Shown here piece after piece: positions 36,501 through 49,939 of a stretch of 64,000 nucleotides of DNA. The number at the start of each line of letters is the position of its first letter. Within the stretch, counting starts at the first letter, position 1. Origin of the DNA: Oxyruncus cristatus (taxonomy: Eukaryota > Chordata > Aves > Passeriformes > Cotingidae). The notes below the pieces were generated by a model. It searched no databases. It was not told where the DNA came from and saw only the letters and a list, made by a program, of their open reading frames with translations. The stretch is taken from NCBI GenBank assembly GCA_013399855.1, contig VXAY01007404.1:316931-380930 (forward strand). Direction: 5' to 3'. A program made the translations under genes and the position numbers.

Positions 36501-37219
36501 TTATGAGATGGAGTTTTAAGGGCTCTAGATCTTAGTTCTGAACCGTTTCTTCACCTTGAGTGTTCAGCTTGATTTGACATGATTTTTTTCTTATTTTTCC
36601 TTTGAGGTCCCTGACTGTACATGGAGACAAAAAGGGCAATGCTTACTTCTTCAAATATGGATCCATAGGATAAAGAATTTGGTGTAGCAACTGTATACTT
36701 TTTGAATTCAATCTTCATTGTCCTTAAATAAAGGCACAGCATAAAGAACCATGATATTTTTTTCAGTAGTTCTCAGTAGGATATTACCCAAAGTATTCTG
36801 TTAATTCCACCTGCCTTACTCTGAAAACTAAAGGACTACATAGCCTAGAGATAAAGTCAAAAGACTTGTGGATTTCAGGAAATACTTTTTCACTGGAAAA
36901 CTCCTTGAGCAATGACCTTGAGTAAGTCATGTAGTCTCTTTGTTGCAGATCCTCAAAGGTGCTTAGGTATATAATTTCCATTAGTTTCCATCAGACCAGT
37001 GAGGATCTATGTACTCCACTCCTCTATGTCAAAAAAAGAGATTTTACTTCTGTACGTCACAGAGGTCTTCTGTGTATCTTCGCAAAATGTGTTCATTAAT
37101 GTACTTCATTGCTCTGGTGATGGTTCTGCCTAAGACAAAGTGATTTAATTCACTAATTGCAGCATAATACCACTGAGACCAGGAGCGGAAAATTGCTCAG
37201 AAGGTAGGGATATGTATAG

Positions 37220-37220
<1 letters not shown>
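33530..37220. other. AT-rich noncoding sequence
   Basis: No gene recognised. Contains T/G-rich low complexity near 34057-34135 and a homeodomain-type palindrome at 34965. Confidence 0.6.
34965..34976. promoter_or_regulatory. Palindromic homeodomain-type site
   Basis: CTGTAATTACAG is a perfect 12-base palindrome around TAATTA. An octamer-like AAATGCAAAG and further AT cores follow within 40 bases. Confidence 0.2.
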
Positions 37221-37222
<2 letters not shown>

Positions 37223-37254
<32 letters not shown>

Positions 37255-37263
37255 AAAAAAAAA
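37223..37263 (+). repeat. Poly(A) tract, nearby ambiguous base
   Basis: About 40 bases of A with one G at 37253. A single N at 37299 shows assembly uncertainty. No recognisable retroposed body lies upstream. Confidence 0.95.
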
Positions 37264-38444
37264 CAAAGATTAACTACTTGTAACCTAACCTCTGGATANA
37301 AAGTATTGCTTTTCTTTAAGATTTTGAGAACAATTTTTTGTTTCCAACAAGAGAACTCCTAGCTGGTGGAGAAAAGGCATGAGTGTTTCCTCTGGGTAAG
37401 TTATTCCATAACTACTCTCTCCCGGCTCTAGCCTATCTTCCTGTGAACTGATATCTAGTGTTCACTATTACAACCAGAGTATCACTCCCAACAGAATCCA
37501 CCAAAATAAATGCCCTTTTTTCCCCACCCACATATCACATAGGACTTGAAAGTATAATTGACGCATCATTTTTTTAAAAAGGAGGATATTTAAGATGAGA
37601 TTTTTCAAGGAAAAAGAGAGTTAAGTGCTGAGACCTTATTGGAATTCAACAGAAATCAGATTTTGTACTCCCCCAAAGTGCCTTGGAGAACTCTAGTTGT
37701 AGAAACTATTCTGAAGCACTTGCTGATGCAGAATACACAGAGAAAATTTCCATGGCTAAGGGTATTAAGGATTATATAACTTTAACCAGCATGACTTGAC
37801 CTGAGAACTATGCCAGGCATGAAAGCACATAGAGTGCAATCAAGAAGTATATTTTGTTGGAGACACAGTGGGTTCTGCTCCCCTTCAAAGTGGGTGTACT
37901 GAATGCTGGTTCCAATTTTGGGAAGAGACAAGATAAAAAGGTGCTGTTCACCCTTAGCATGAATCAATAGTCAATTTTGAACACTGCCCAGAAAGTATTC
38001 TGAAGAAAATTACATGATCACAGAAAGGTGGGAGATTACTGCAGACAACTTAGTATGACTGCTCTTCAGTTCAAGAAGTTGGAGAATTTCAGGCAATGTC
38101 AGGTAGTCAGCAAATTTAAGTGCAGCAGCTAAATTACAGAAGAATTGTACTGTTCTTATGAGTTTGCTTTTTAGTAGAAGAAAAGGCAGATTGTACCATA
38201 CCTCTTTGAATAAAATCCCACATAATTACCTGGGGGTTTAGCATAATTCTGGGGGGTCTGACAACATGGTTATTAGAGATAGAATAAGGTAGAGAAGAAG
38301 CCAAATTAATTGCTTAGTATTTTCCTAAACATTTTTTGAAAGCCTGGGAATGGACGCATAGACCAATATTTAGACAGTAATTCCTCAGTCAGATCAGAAT
38401 ATTAATATGGGAAATAACAAGACTTTAGAAAGATAAAAAAGAAT

Positions 38445-38488
38445 TCTCCTTCTTAAATAATTTCAATCTCCTTCTTAAATAATTTCAA
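38445..38488. repeat. Perfect 22-bp tandem duplication
   Basis: The unit starting TCTCCTTCTTAAATAATTTC occurs at 38445-38466 and 38467-38488, followed by TCTCC of a third copy. Confidence 0.95.
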
Positions 38489-41400
38489 TCTCCAATTCTT
38501 TTCAACAGAAAACCCTATATCATTTATATAAATTCATAGCCTGGATGAAGAAGGAGTGTCTTTCTTCAAAGTAACATTGATCAGTGTTGATAGTACAGAT
38601 AGAATGTGATAGCAAATTGTATAAATCTTATGCTTTATATTTAACTTTAAAAACACATAGAGAAGGTTTATCTCCAAATTTAAGTTTAAACAGAATTCAT
38701 AAAGCTTTACTGTAGAAAAAAACTCATAGGACTTAATTAGTGTATTTGACAAAAAAACCCCCACATTAGAGATACAATTTGAAGAGAAAGCACCAATTAC
38801 TTTTAAGTGTGGTTTAGAAACTGCTTTCTTAGTAAGTTCTTGCAGAAACATCTTTAGCTCTTAGCTAGGTCACCCATCCTTGAAAGGATAGAAGGCATTG
38901 TTAACACTCCTTTATTCAGTGATCAACTTTTTCATGAGCTCTAATTTTGCAAGTAAATTATAGTGAAGATGATTCTTCAGCTGGCTGTGAGTGAAAAGGA
39001 GTAGGGAATGGGAGGTTATTAAAAAAAAGAAAACTCAACTGTGTGGTGTTATTAACTTCTTTTCATTACTATTTATCATTATTATTTTGACTTGTAGAGA
39101 TGAAGGAGTAACCTTCACTTTCGATAAATCATAAAGATGTAAGCTAATAGCTTCAAAGCACTCATTTAAAGGATGAAGAATTTTAAAAAAAGTGCTCACA
39201 TGCTTCATTCTCCTTGAAGTTCCTAACTTATTTAATGCAACTTCAGTATTCTACAAAAATAGCTACGTATCCAGATCGCCGTTTCCCCCTTAGGACAACT
39301 TCTTTTACAATGGAGAAAATTTCCAATAGATGTACTTTTTTTTTTCCCTTGCTCTCTTCAAGTCCTACAGAGTGGTAGAAAAGTATAAAAGCACAACTCA
39401 TTTTTTAAGTAAGATTCCTTCTGATTATTCATTTATCTAAAAACCCAATTTCAACTATACCCGTTTAGAGTCTGTAAGTGAATATCCAAAGGAAAGCTAA
39501 AGGTAGCACTAAGTGGAATACTTATGAATAAATACAAATTCAGGTCTATAAAGATAAATTATAAAAAAAAATATGTATAAAAATGAAATAAATAACAGAT
39601 TCCTTTTTTAAATTATGAAAATAAAATAATATAGCTGTTTGTGGATAGGCTATTGATACAACTGCTATTAAATTTAAATTCTGTCATTATTTTCAGGACT
39701 GCTTTCTTGTTGATTTCTGTGAAAACATATATGCAAAGAATATTATTTATTTTTGACCTTGAGACAGTATTATCTCCAAGTAATGTCTGCAGGAAGTCTA
39801 TGGATGCAACCTTTAATCTCAATATTTTGATAAGATAAAAAAAGGAGTATAAGTTTATATTATCTAAAAATTTTAAGTTGTCATGCAACTAAATTCATTA
39901 AAATCATTCTAATAGCATTTAATTTGGTTACTCAGAATCTGGGAAATTTGTTAAGTTATTAAGACTTTTAAATTGTACCAATCATTTAAAAAACGTTGTG
40001 CTTTTGAAAGTAAAACAAAAATAAAATGGCAATGAGTTCATATTCTTAATTATTTACACCTAAGAAATTGAGATTGTTTTATTTAAAAATCTGTTTTCTA
40101 ATAAACAATCGTTAAATTAACCCCTAGGAGCTGAAAATGGGCTTCTACTACAGGATAGTTTCTGCTGTCCTATTGTAAAGAACTTAGAAGTAAACCTAGG
40201 GCAGTAGGTAGCGTTACTAGAAGAATGGTTTCAGTTATTTCAAGGAAAGAATCTTTTCCCACTGTTGAAGGAGACTATCCCTCCTCTGTTATTTAAAGGG
40301 TAACAAACAAACTGCAGGTGTTTTATTACCCACATGAAATATTTGCTATATGCCAATAAAATGATTTATAATCTATGCCATAAACACAGGAACAGTTTAT
40401 AGTTCTTCTGGCTAAAAAATAACATGGTAGTGTCCAATACTGTGTGCAATATCCTGCAGCAGTTTTCTTTTCACAGCAGCAAGGCTATGCATTCCAGTGA
40501 CAACACATGTGTATCAAAATTCACAGTTCCGCAGCCTATTTTGGAGGAGAAGCAATGATCCTAAAAAGAAACTAAGTCAAACTCAGTAATACATATATCT
40601 AACATAAGAAGCAAAAACATATCACACCTGTGCATGAGATAAATGGAATGGTGCTGGAATGGTTTCTCCAGCAAATTTTCAAAATGGCATCCTCAGAATT
40701 ATTTCTTTGGAGTGCATGTCCAGACAAAGAACTAAATATTCTAATTAGTGCAAGAAACACAATAGCCTAGATAATTCTTTCACTTTTCCTGATAAAACCT
40801 CCTCATAACAGAAGTTGATAGCATGTCACACATAAAGAGTCCAATCCAACTTCTCTGACTCACTGGCACCTCTGAGTTTTACTAGTAGATCTCACATAAT
40901 TGTGGCACAGAACCTCATGTTTGAACCCGCTTCTTCATTCTCCACGCTGCACTGCTGCACTCATGTCTCAGTTTATCTTTTGGCACGTATTGAAGCACTC
41001 CTCAGTTCCCCAGTAATTCAAATTGTCTCTGTGTCATTGTCCAAGTCTTGCTTTCTGCTGGGGGAGAGGACAAGGGGACACAGCAAGACTGTGCAGACTA
41101 AAGTCTCAGTCCTTATTTTGGACAAAATGGAGTCATCAAAATTTACATCTAGATCTCTGCTACCCAAATGTCATAACATATGTTTATTTTTTGTGGATTT
41201 TTAAATATGACTCTTTCATTTCTCTATTGTGTTAATTCTAGAATTCTAGAACACATTTTGTTTTCACATTAAACAAGAACCAGCTCAAATCCAAGTAATA
41301 TTAACTCTTGACCCTTTTAGTAAGGTTACAGTTATATGCATTTTGTTCTGTATCAGATTAATAGAGCCTATATGTATTATTAGTTTTCATGAAAAAGGAA

Positions 41401-41829
41401 ACATTTCAAATAACGTTTGCTTTTCTTCTCAACTTGAAACTTTGCACAAGGTTAAAGTCAAGTCCTTGGGAAGTGAAGCTGTTTCATATTTTTGTTTTTT
41501 TCTGTTATTGCTGTCACTATCACATATCCTTGAGTTTTGTGTTCCAACCAACAAAAGAATCCACTTCACGACTTTTATCACGGGAAATGAGACATATCTT
41601 AACATTTATTTTTTTATTTTTTAAATTTGCTCCATTAATTGGAAATTCCTCTCCTTCAAATAAAGGAAGAGGAACAGGAATCACACCCTAGTTAAAGGAA
41701 AAGGTAAATAGTATTTTAATTATGCATGTTTAGATGCTCATTCAGATAGGTTGTTACAAACTGAGAGTTTGCTTCTTTATCTCCCTCACATCCAGCAGTC
41801 AAGAATTTAAAAGCACTCCAATGCAAGCG

Positions 41830-41882
41830 AAAAAAACCCAACAAAACAAACAAACAAAAACCAAACAAAAAAACAAACAACA
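41830..41882 (+). repeat. (AAAC)n low-complexity repeat
   Basis: A/C-only tract with repeated CAAACAAAC units. Confidence 0.9.
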
Positions 41883-42523
41883 TTTTCCAAAAAAACTTTT
41901 GCTCCAAAAGATTATTGTTTCCAATTTGCTGTCAAAAGAGAAATGTACCCTGCAGGAAATCCCTTTTAGAGTTTCTTGGCCTTACTAACTTTAGGTGCTG
42001 CAGATTGCTTCAGCTTACTACCTTAGCCCATCTGACACTTTAATTCCCTCTCTTTCACTTCTGTGTTTTTTCTATCTCTCTTGCCCAAGTCCTGAGAGAA
42101 CCTGATCAAAATGAAACTACTGATGAATTAGTGATGATATGATATATTCTGATTCCAAGCTTAAACTCTCACATGCCCATGAGAAAGCAAACTCAAGAAT
42201 TTTAGAGGTAAATAAGAAGTGAAAATTTATTTACTGAAAATTAAATCCTGACTAACATTCTTTATTTACTCCCTGTGGTGAAGTGTTGCATATGTGATAA
42301 ATACTAGAAAGAGAGAGAGGACAAAACAGGTGCGTACACAGCAATGAACACAAAATGAACCACAGAAACCTAAAAATGCAGAAAAAAAGCTCTTTACTCT
42401 GTGAGCATGTTACTCTTGCTATGTATTTCTAATGCAGTGTTGAAACTTTTATTTATTTTCTTTTAGAATTGCTTGGAAATTGTGGAGCATGAACCAAAGC
42501 AATTAACAAATGTTGCCCCTTAC

Positions 42524-42646
42524 CTTTAGTCTCGCCTCTGTTAAGTAACCTACCATTAAAGGTACCAAACTATGAACAAACTCGGAGGAGATCATCATCT
42601 CAGGACAAGAAAATGCCCTTTCATTCATCACGGGTTTGCATTGCTT
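42524..42646 (-). CDS. Candidate exon ending at a consensus donor, unidentified
   Basis: On the minus strand a 41-codon frame (after TAG at 42647-42649) runs to AAG|GTAAGG, with the donor at 42522-42523. It contains MNERAFSCPE near the middle and MVGYLTEARLK at the end, and a TAA soon follows the donor in frame. Three CpGs in 120 bases are unusual here. The acceptor is unclear: TTCTTGTCCTGAG is one option, or this could be a first exon starting at an ATG. No protein family is recognised. Confidence 0.17.
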
Positions 42647-42659
42647 CTATTTATAAGCA

Positions 42660-45370
42660 TAAAATTATTACCTTAATTTAAAAATCTTTTTGCATAGGCT
42701 GGATTCTCCAATTAAAAAAGAAAAGAAGATGGTTTTCTGAAACCATATTGAAGACCAAGGGGCAAAGACAGGAGACAGAAAGGAGAAAGGTAACCTGACT
42801 GATATTTTTAGCTGTGTCTCTATTTTTTTATCACAGCTTATGTTAGAGTACTTTTTCCTCCAACATCCATCACTAGGAATAAATGTACTGAAGGTTAATT
42901 CAATACTTTTATTAAGCTTCTTCTTTCTGCTTTCCCTTCACAAGGACATCCACTTTCATATTTGCATTTAGTCATATAATATAACAGTATATTCTAGACT
43001 TGGCCTCCCTAGGAGCTGTAGTTCACCCTTGGAAGTTGTTGCCTAAGGTGTTTACTGTCGCTGGACTCCAGGACTGTTTATTTAATTACTCTTCTTTGGT
43101 GTACTGCCAGTACACAATGAACAATAACATAGTTTGTCTTTGACTTTGCTCCATGCTCCTACTGTCTTGTAACTAACAAGCTGAACTAAACTCAAAAAAA
43201 ATGCCCAAAACCCTCCACAAAAAAACTACTTTCAATTAAAAATGGATGAAATCTATGCCCTTTGTGGGAATAGCACAAAATACATGTTCTGTGGAAAATA
43301 ATTTAAAAAAAAAGTTAATAAAGCCATATTTGAGTGGAACAAAAATTATCTGAAACTAGGGTTTAGGCAATACAAATAAACACTTAAATTATGTTGTTCA
43401 AGTACCACAATCCAAAACCTCTTTGTTCAACATCGTCTCCCTTACTCTAAAGGTGCCTTGAGGCTGGATAAAAGTTTTTTCCTTGCATAATCTTACCTTC
43501 CTGCATGTGTTGGAACTCTCCCCAGTTTCAGAAGTGTAGGACTCACATAAACAAACTTAGTCAAGAGCTGAGACCTCCCTTAAAGTGACCCCAAAGGATC
43601 TCAGTCTAATGAATATTCTCCGATCATGCTAAATACATAGCAGTTGCAAAACACTATTTACAAAGTTATAAATGAAGCTTGTCTTTTATTATAGGACTGT
43701 TTAAGGAAGAGATTGTGGCTAGAAGATACATCCAAATTGATGTGTAAATCTCTGGCTTTTATGAAGCAGCTTGAATATTATCATGGTATTCAGTCCATCA
43801 TCCCATCTATCTGTGAAGGATTTGAATATATATCTCCTATCTATTGAGACACAGAGTCTTATTGTAATGTAGCTCTCTAATCTATCAAAAAATACCCATT
43901 TCTGTCTAAAAATTTTTTACGTCAAAGAGAGAGTTTAAGGGTAATTCTATACCTCTATGATTAGATTGCTCTTTGAATGAGAGCCTTAGTAATCCATGTT
44001 TCTTTTAATGCTGTCATTTTTATATGCAATGCAGAGCCAGGTCTTGAAGTCCTTTTTATTATTTAAGACCTATTGAAACATGCAACAGAAATTGCAGTGC
44101 TGGTATAAAACTAGCAGGAGGAATCATTTCCTACTGTTCAAATTCATGAGCTAGGTCTATGGGAGTCTTTTTGTTAATGCCTCGTACTGTTACACATAAT
44201 GCACAGAAAAGCAGTAGGCATTAGCTTAGTAAAGCTATTGTGAAATATTGCCAATGACTAAATGGAAACAGATCTTCCCTCATAATGGCATTACACCAAC
44301 TTCTGTATTGTTTTATTCCTCTGCATGACCTCCTTCTATTCAGTGCAGCTATCCATATATAAATATAGGGAAAGGCTTGTGTATAGTAACGCTGTCCTAT
44401 AGAAGTGCAGCTACCCTGAATACCAAAGCAATTGAAAGCAATGAGAGTCACTGAATTAGAGGTTATTTAGTTCTTTAAGGGACAGAAAAATAGAGAAAAA
44501 TTGTTTTATTATTACTGACTTCCCCCCCCCCCATTCTGAATCCAGTTTTAAAGTTTATGAAATTCCTTAGAGTACCCCCAGATCATGTTATACTGCAAAA
44601 AATAAAAAAATGTATGGGACTAACTGGTAGAAAGGTCTTAATTAAAATCAGTTTCTGGTAGACTGATACAAAAAAAGGTCAGAATTCCCTGCCAATTTAA
44701 AAGTTTAAATCAACAATGACAGCAAATGCACTGTAGGTAGGAATTAAAGAGTACGAAACAGATGTGTGGATAACTAAGGCATTGTCTTGAGTGTGATCTA
44801 CAGGACTTGGTGGGAAGTGCTGGTTGCTAAGACAATGTAAAAAAAGCAAATATCATCCTTAAGGAGTAATACCACTAAAGTGTCAGAAAGACTGGTTTGG
44901 ACGTGTCAGTGTCAACATCTGTTACTGTTAATGATGCCTGGCCAGTACAGGGTCTTTTACAAAAAGAAGTTATAGAGACTTCTAGGAAATGCAACGTTGA
45001 GAGCTAAGATACAGACTGATGCTGTGAAGAGCTGTATGCCCTCAACTCCTTTTGACAGCAGACACTTCATCAGAAGGGGACCAGAGGTTTTACATTTGAA
45101 GAATAAGCTGTGAAAACAGCATCTTATTTATAGCAAGAGATATAAAGCATAGATGAAATAGAGGAAGATAACAAAGACTGTATGGAAAGAATAGGCAAAT
45201 AAATCAACTTCATATGAATACATATGTCAAGACGATGAATACGACTGGAGCTGAGGAGGAAAATATTACCCACTGATATGGATTGCATATTCAGGATGAA
45301 ATTTAAATCTAAAGATTTATAAAGAGAAAACCCACGTGACCCTGTGGAATTTACTGAGCTCTCATGGAAT
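42660..45370. other. AT-rich noncoding sequence
   Basis: No gene recognised. An 11-base C run occupies 44522-44532. Confidence 0.6.
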
Positions 45371-45375
45371 GTCAC

Positions 45376-45803
45376 TGAAGGCTGATCTAATTTCTGAAGG
45401 CACATCTTACCAAACCCTTTGGGTGGAAGAGTTCGGAACAGACGCATACAACCAATATGATCAGCAAAATGTCCGCTTTATTGAACAAAGACAGTCCCTT
45501 TTATACAGTCTTCACACTCCGGTGCATAATCAATACAATTTCATTGGTACAGGTCATAGATCAAACTATAAACATGCATTACTAATACATTTCTAATTGG
45601 ATACAACAGGTTTGTGGGCAGAGTAAGAAGTTTGTTATCTGGTCAGATGTCCTGCCTTCTTCTTGGCTAAAATCCACCTTTGTCCTGACCTAAAAGGCAG
45701 TAGCCATTTTAGATCACACCCTGGCATTCTGTTTATGCCAAGGCACACAGGCATAGCCACAAAGGTGCAGAACAGATTGTTCACACAATGTTGTTACCAC
45801 ACA
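45376..45803 (-). mobile_element. Solo LTR, avian alpharetrovirus-like endogenous retrovirus
   Basis: On the minus strand the order is a U3 of about 300 bp starting near TGTGTGGTAACAAC, a TATA box GTATAAAAGGG (45496-45506), then the poly(A) signal AATAAA (45477-45482) within 20 bases, then a U5 containing GGACATTTTGCTGATCATAT and ending in CCTTCA. This compact TATA-to-AATAAA layout and the CATTTT...ATTGGT U5 pattern resemble avian alpharetroviral LTRs. The U5 end could be 45376 or 45395 (two CCTTCA copies), and I found no clean target-site duplication. No gag, pol or env sequence flanks it. It looks better preserved than the other LTRs. Confidence 0.78.
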
Positions 45804-46762
45804 AACCCTGATGGGATTTTAATAAATTATTCCTTAAAACCCATATTAAGAAACTTGTCCAACTCTGGGACTAGCTTTCAGGTTACTCAATAGGATTTTT
45901 TTTCAACCAAATTAAAAATGCACAACACATGATTCTGTGATAAATGATAAAAACACATCAAAGAAGGTGATGATCTTCACAGAAAATGAGTAGCAATTTA
46001 CTTTGTAAATAGATTCACAAAAAATAATCAGTATTAAAAAGAACACTAAAAGTGAGGTTTTGTGGTTACACTTTGGATTGAGAACTAGGTTTAGATTTGG
46101 GAGCATATAAAACATATGGCTAAGTTTTCATTCCAGTCTGATTTTTAAAGGAAAATGAATTTTTGACTAAAGTAAATTTTTGTTCTCTGTAGTCTTTAAT
46201 TGCTATTCTTTGTGATAAGTAAAGCAATGCAAATCTCTCCCCTTACCCTAGCTCTCACTATAGGAGAGGAATTTGCTAGAAATTGCGAGCCAAATTGGAA
46301 GCTTGACCATGTAGGAGAACATGGGATGTATGAACAACAACTGTGTTAAAACACTGCAGTGATGATACAAAAAGGAGCTTTTGGTGGTTTAGTCATACAA
46401 TTTCCTATTTTATTAAAACTTCTCATGATTTTTACCAAATCTTACTTTTTTTTTTTTTTAAGGGTGAAGGAAAACATAGCTTTTGCTTCTTTTTTGTCTT
46501 TTCCCAATAGACTGTATAGTGTAAAGATTTTATTTTCATGTTTTGTTTTCCCAAAGCAAGTGGTGGCTTCAGCTTGCTATCTATCATCTCAAATTCTGTT
46601 AGTCACTAGGTAAAAATCATTTCCTCCACCTCTGCAAAAATCACCTAAAACTTAAAAAACTTACAGCCCATACTGTACCCAAATTAAGCCTACCTTTGTA
46701 GCCGGTGTTCTAGCGATTTTTGGTCGTTTTTTTCACAATTATCCTTTTTTTTTTTGTTCCAG

Positions 46763-46875
46763 GGGTAACGTCATATTATGTGCACCTGCACCTTGGTCAG
46801 GGTAGTCCCGTCAGGGATGGAGACGTGTTCACTTTTACTCACTACAATGGGTTTTCTAACTACACCAGAGACTAG
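46763..46875 (+). CDS. Candidate terminal coding exon, unidentified protein
   Basis: A strong acceptor (eleven T then GTTCCAG, AG at 46761-46762) precedes two bases and 36 codons to TAG 46873-46875. The peptide starts VTSYYVHLHLGQGSPVRDGD and ends GFSNYTRD; it is rich in aromatic and polar residues. Three CpGs occur within 60 bases (near 46769, 46809, 46823). Its phase (two leading bases) does not fit directly after the 33272 candidate read to its GC donor, so if both are real they are alternative ends or different transcripts. Family unknown. Confidence 0.3.
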
Positions 46876-48409
46876 TATTTTGCACTTCTGAAGAAGTAAA
46901 TACTTCAGCCATAGTGATGAAAGACCCCAGCCTTAATACTTGGGTATGGCAGAAAGAAGCCTAGGGAAGATTTATTTCACTATCAAAAGGAGGAAAACAG
47001 ATGATGTCTAGACTTTGAATATGCAGGTGAAAAAAATATTGTTTTTAAGCAGACCTGTCAGAGAGACTTCGGTGTGAATTTATTTCCACATGAAAATGTT
47101 ATTCAATATACTCGACAACTCTAAAATGTCATATGAATTTAATTACCTTAAAATGGGAACCTTTTTTCTTTTTCTCATCTATATATCTACAATTACAGGA
47201 TATTGCACTGGTGGAGAGATTTTTGGCAACCATGTTAAGAGAGATCAATAGTGTATCAAGCTCTTTGTGGTATAAACACTAATTGAAATTGTGAACATGT
47301 TTCTTGCAAATGCTTCTTACCAGTAATTTTGGAAGTCAGACAAAAAGTTGACATCTGAGATATCAGATGACTACTGGAAATGCTAGATTACAAACGCTTG
47401 CTAATTTATGTATTTTTAATTGGAAAAGAATAATAACTAATTAATTATTAGGAAAGATATTATCACTAAGGCAAAAATCTGCTTCACTATAAAGACATCA
47501 TAACATCAATACTTGCAGAATAATCTCAGCTGTCATGGACACCACTAGGAAATTAAAGTCTTAGCTCCTGACAGGAGACACTGAAAGCACACTAACGTCA
47601 AACTTAATAGGTACATCTCTAACATCAAATAAAAGAGAACCTGACATATGACCCCTTCACAGAGGTTAAGTGACATATATTGACACATGTCCATGCCATT
47701 CAGACCTTCTCTTTACTACTTTACAAAAATCTGGAGGATTATGGGCAGTGGAGGAAGCCAAGCCTGCTCTGTGTTTTGCATATTCAATTTGGAACAAACT
47801 GTCTCCAGACTGATGGTTCTGAGTGTAGAGACAAGATACCAGAAGTGATATACAAGGAGAATGGTGCAACAGACCAAAGAAAGAGTAAACTGAAGCGCAA
47901 TAGGTGACTGAACTGTCAAATCAGAGCCAGAGGGACAGATGTTTAGAACTGCAGATGAACAGGAGTTCATTGCAAGCTCAGTTCCTGGTCCTGTTTTTGA
48001 TGTATCCTATTCTTTTGCAGAACCCAAGCCCAATTTCTATGTATCCCACAGAAGTCAAACCTTAAGGACACATCTGATGTATATCAACATTACTTCCCAC
48101 AGAAGCAAAAAGACCTGGGGGACTTTATCAGAGATGATGTAGGAAAAAACCTGATCATGGAGAGGATTTGCAGACTCTCACACAATATGGAACCAATTTT
48201 ATTTTGTAGCCTACAAACAAGCTTTAATTTTTCACCTGTAAATTGCTGATCTAAGTGATATTGCAGCAGATATTGATGAGAAATCTCAAGCTTTGGGAAT
48301 CTAAACATTGGTTTAATGTAAACTGATACTTGACCAAGATCTCCAAATTGCAAAACAGGCTTTCACCAGATGTGACTACAACATTCAGTGGAAAAGAGTA
48401 ACAGATTAG

Positions 48410-48483
48410 TTTGTTTGGTTTATTATGTTTGTTTTGGTTTTGGTTGTTTTGTTTTTATTCTGTGGATTGTTTTGTTGTTTTGA
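48410..48483. repeat. T/G-rich low-complexity tract
   Basis: Irregular GTTTT and GGTTT units. Confidence 0.85.
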
Positions 48484-49879
48484 GTTTAAACTACTTATTT
48501 GAATTGCTTCTTTGAATTGATTATCACTTTGAATAATTAAATCGTTGTAAGCAAATGCTCTTTCTGCTCAAAAGCAGTCCTGGTTCCCCAGTAGAAGTAT
48601 TGGGTACAGCACAGAGGTAGTAACGAAGGTTCAAAAGCTGTATAGCTTGAGCTGCACAGAATTTTTTATCTCAGGCTTAAATATTTCTGTTTGTACTTCT
48701 ACACTGTCACTCTCTAGCACTTTCTACCCCTGTTTCTCTCTCAGTTCTGGCAAAATAGGCCTGTAGCCAGATTTTACAGGGGTCATACTTTTCATTTCAT
48801 GGTGCTAATGTTTCTACTTCCAGGGGACTAAATTTTTGGATCCTGAAATAACTGCTCTTTCAGTTATTGTTCAGACAATATGTTCCTTACTGTAGAAGGG
48901 TTTAGCAATTTCCATTGGCTTGACTTACAACCCAGGATGGGCCGTTCAGACAAAATTCAACAGCAATTACATTGTATCTTGTCTGATTGTATCAGACAGT
49001 TATGTGATGTCGTTAATAAGTTAAAGAGCACTACAGGCAAATAGGAAAAATTAACACATAAATCCTAATAGTCAGCAAGGTATTGTTTAAATTTGTGCCT
49101 TCCAAGCCTGCAAATATTCATTGACAAGAATGAATCTTTATCATACAGTAAGTGAAATCTTCTGTTACATTTTTGTCACTGAAGTCACTACAATCAAGTT
49201 ATATGTGTATTTGAATGAGATATATGGACAATTGTTTTTCTGAGCACACTTTTACAAGTACCACATACAAATTACATATCTTCTGAACCAATAAACAATA
49301 TAATTTATACTGTATTCAAAAATGCAAGAAGAAAAATCTCAAATAAACTCCAGCTTCTCAAAAGTACAGGAATACATATCAGCATACAACTAAACAAATT
49401 TTAAACAAATTGTATTAAATCAGATAATTTTCACTCTTAAAAAATTTCAAGAAAAAAGGAAATTATTAAAAATAAATGAATTTCACAAACTAAACACACT
49501 TAGCAAAGTACCTGTGCTTTTTTGTCCTGATAAGTAGTAAGCTCAGCAACAGTTCATCCCATTTTGCTATGTTTAATGTGATTTATTCATAGTCATCTCC
49601 TAGGAATAAGTGTTTGTGACTAAGTGGATATAATGTTCAGACCAGAGACATGAAAAACATCCTGTATTTGTACTCTTAAACATAAGGGTATGTAACTGCA
49701 ACTGATGAGATGCCATGCTGATTACACTTGAGCAAGTGAAAGCAATGACATTAAAGTGATTGTCTGCCTTCTGAAATATGTTTGACAAGATCAGCATGGC
49801 AATATTTCCCCCTAAGAGATCATGTTTCCTCATTCAAAATTAAGATCTTTGACTATAACTTTTTGCTTCTTGATAAAGT

Positions 49880-49939
49880 GGGATTTTTTTTTTCTTCTTT
49901 TTTTTGGTTGGTTTGGCTTGGTTTGGTTTGGTTTTTTGC
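49880..49939. repeat. T-rich to (GGTTT)n tract
   Basis: Poly-T followed by GGTTTGGCTTGGTTTGGTTT units. Confidence 0.9.

Larger units (their letters stand above)
37300..42500. other. AT-rich noncoding sequence
   Basis: No gene recognised. Open frames of about 100 codons at 40902-41204, 41343-41691 and 38534-38851 have no domains. Simple repeats occur at 38445 and 41830. Confidence 0.6.

Noticed and set aside
45336..45596. 86-codon plus-strand frame
   Set aside because: Antisense to the U5/R part of the alpharetrovirus-like LTR.
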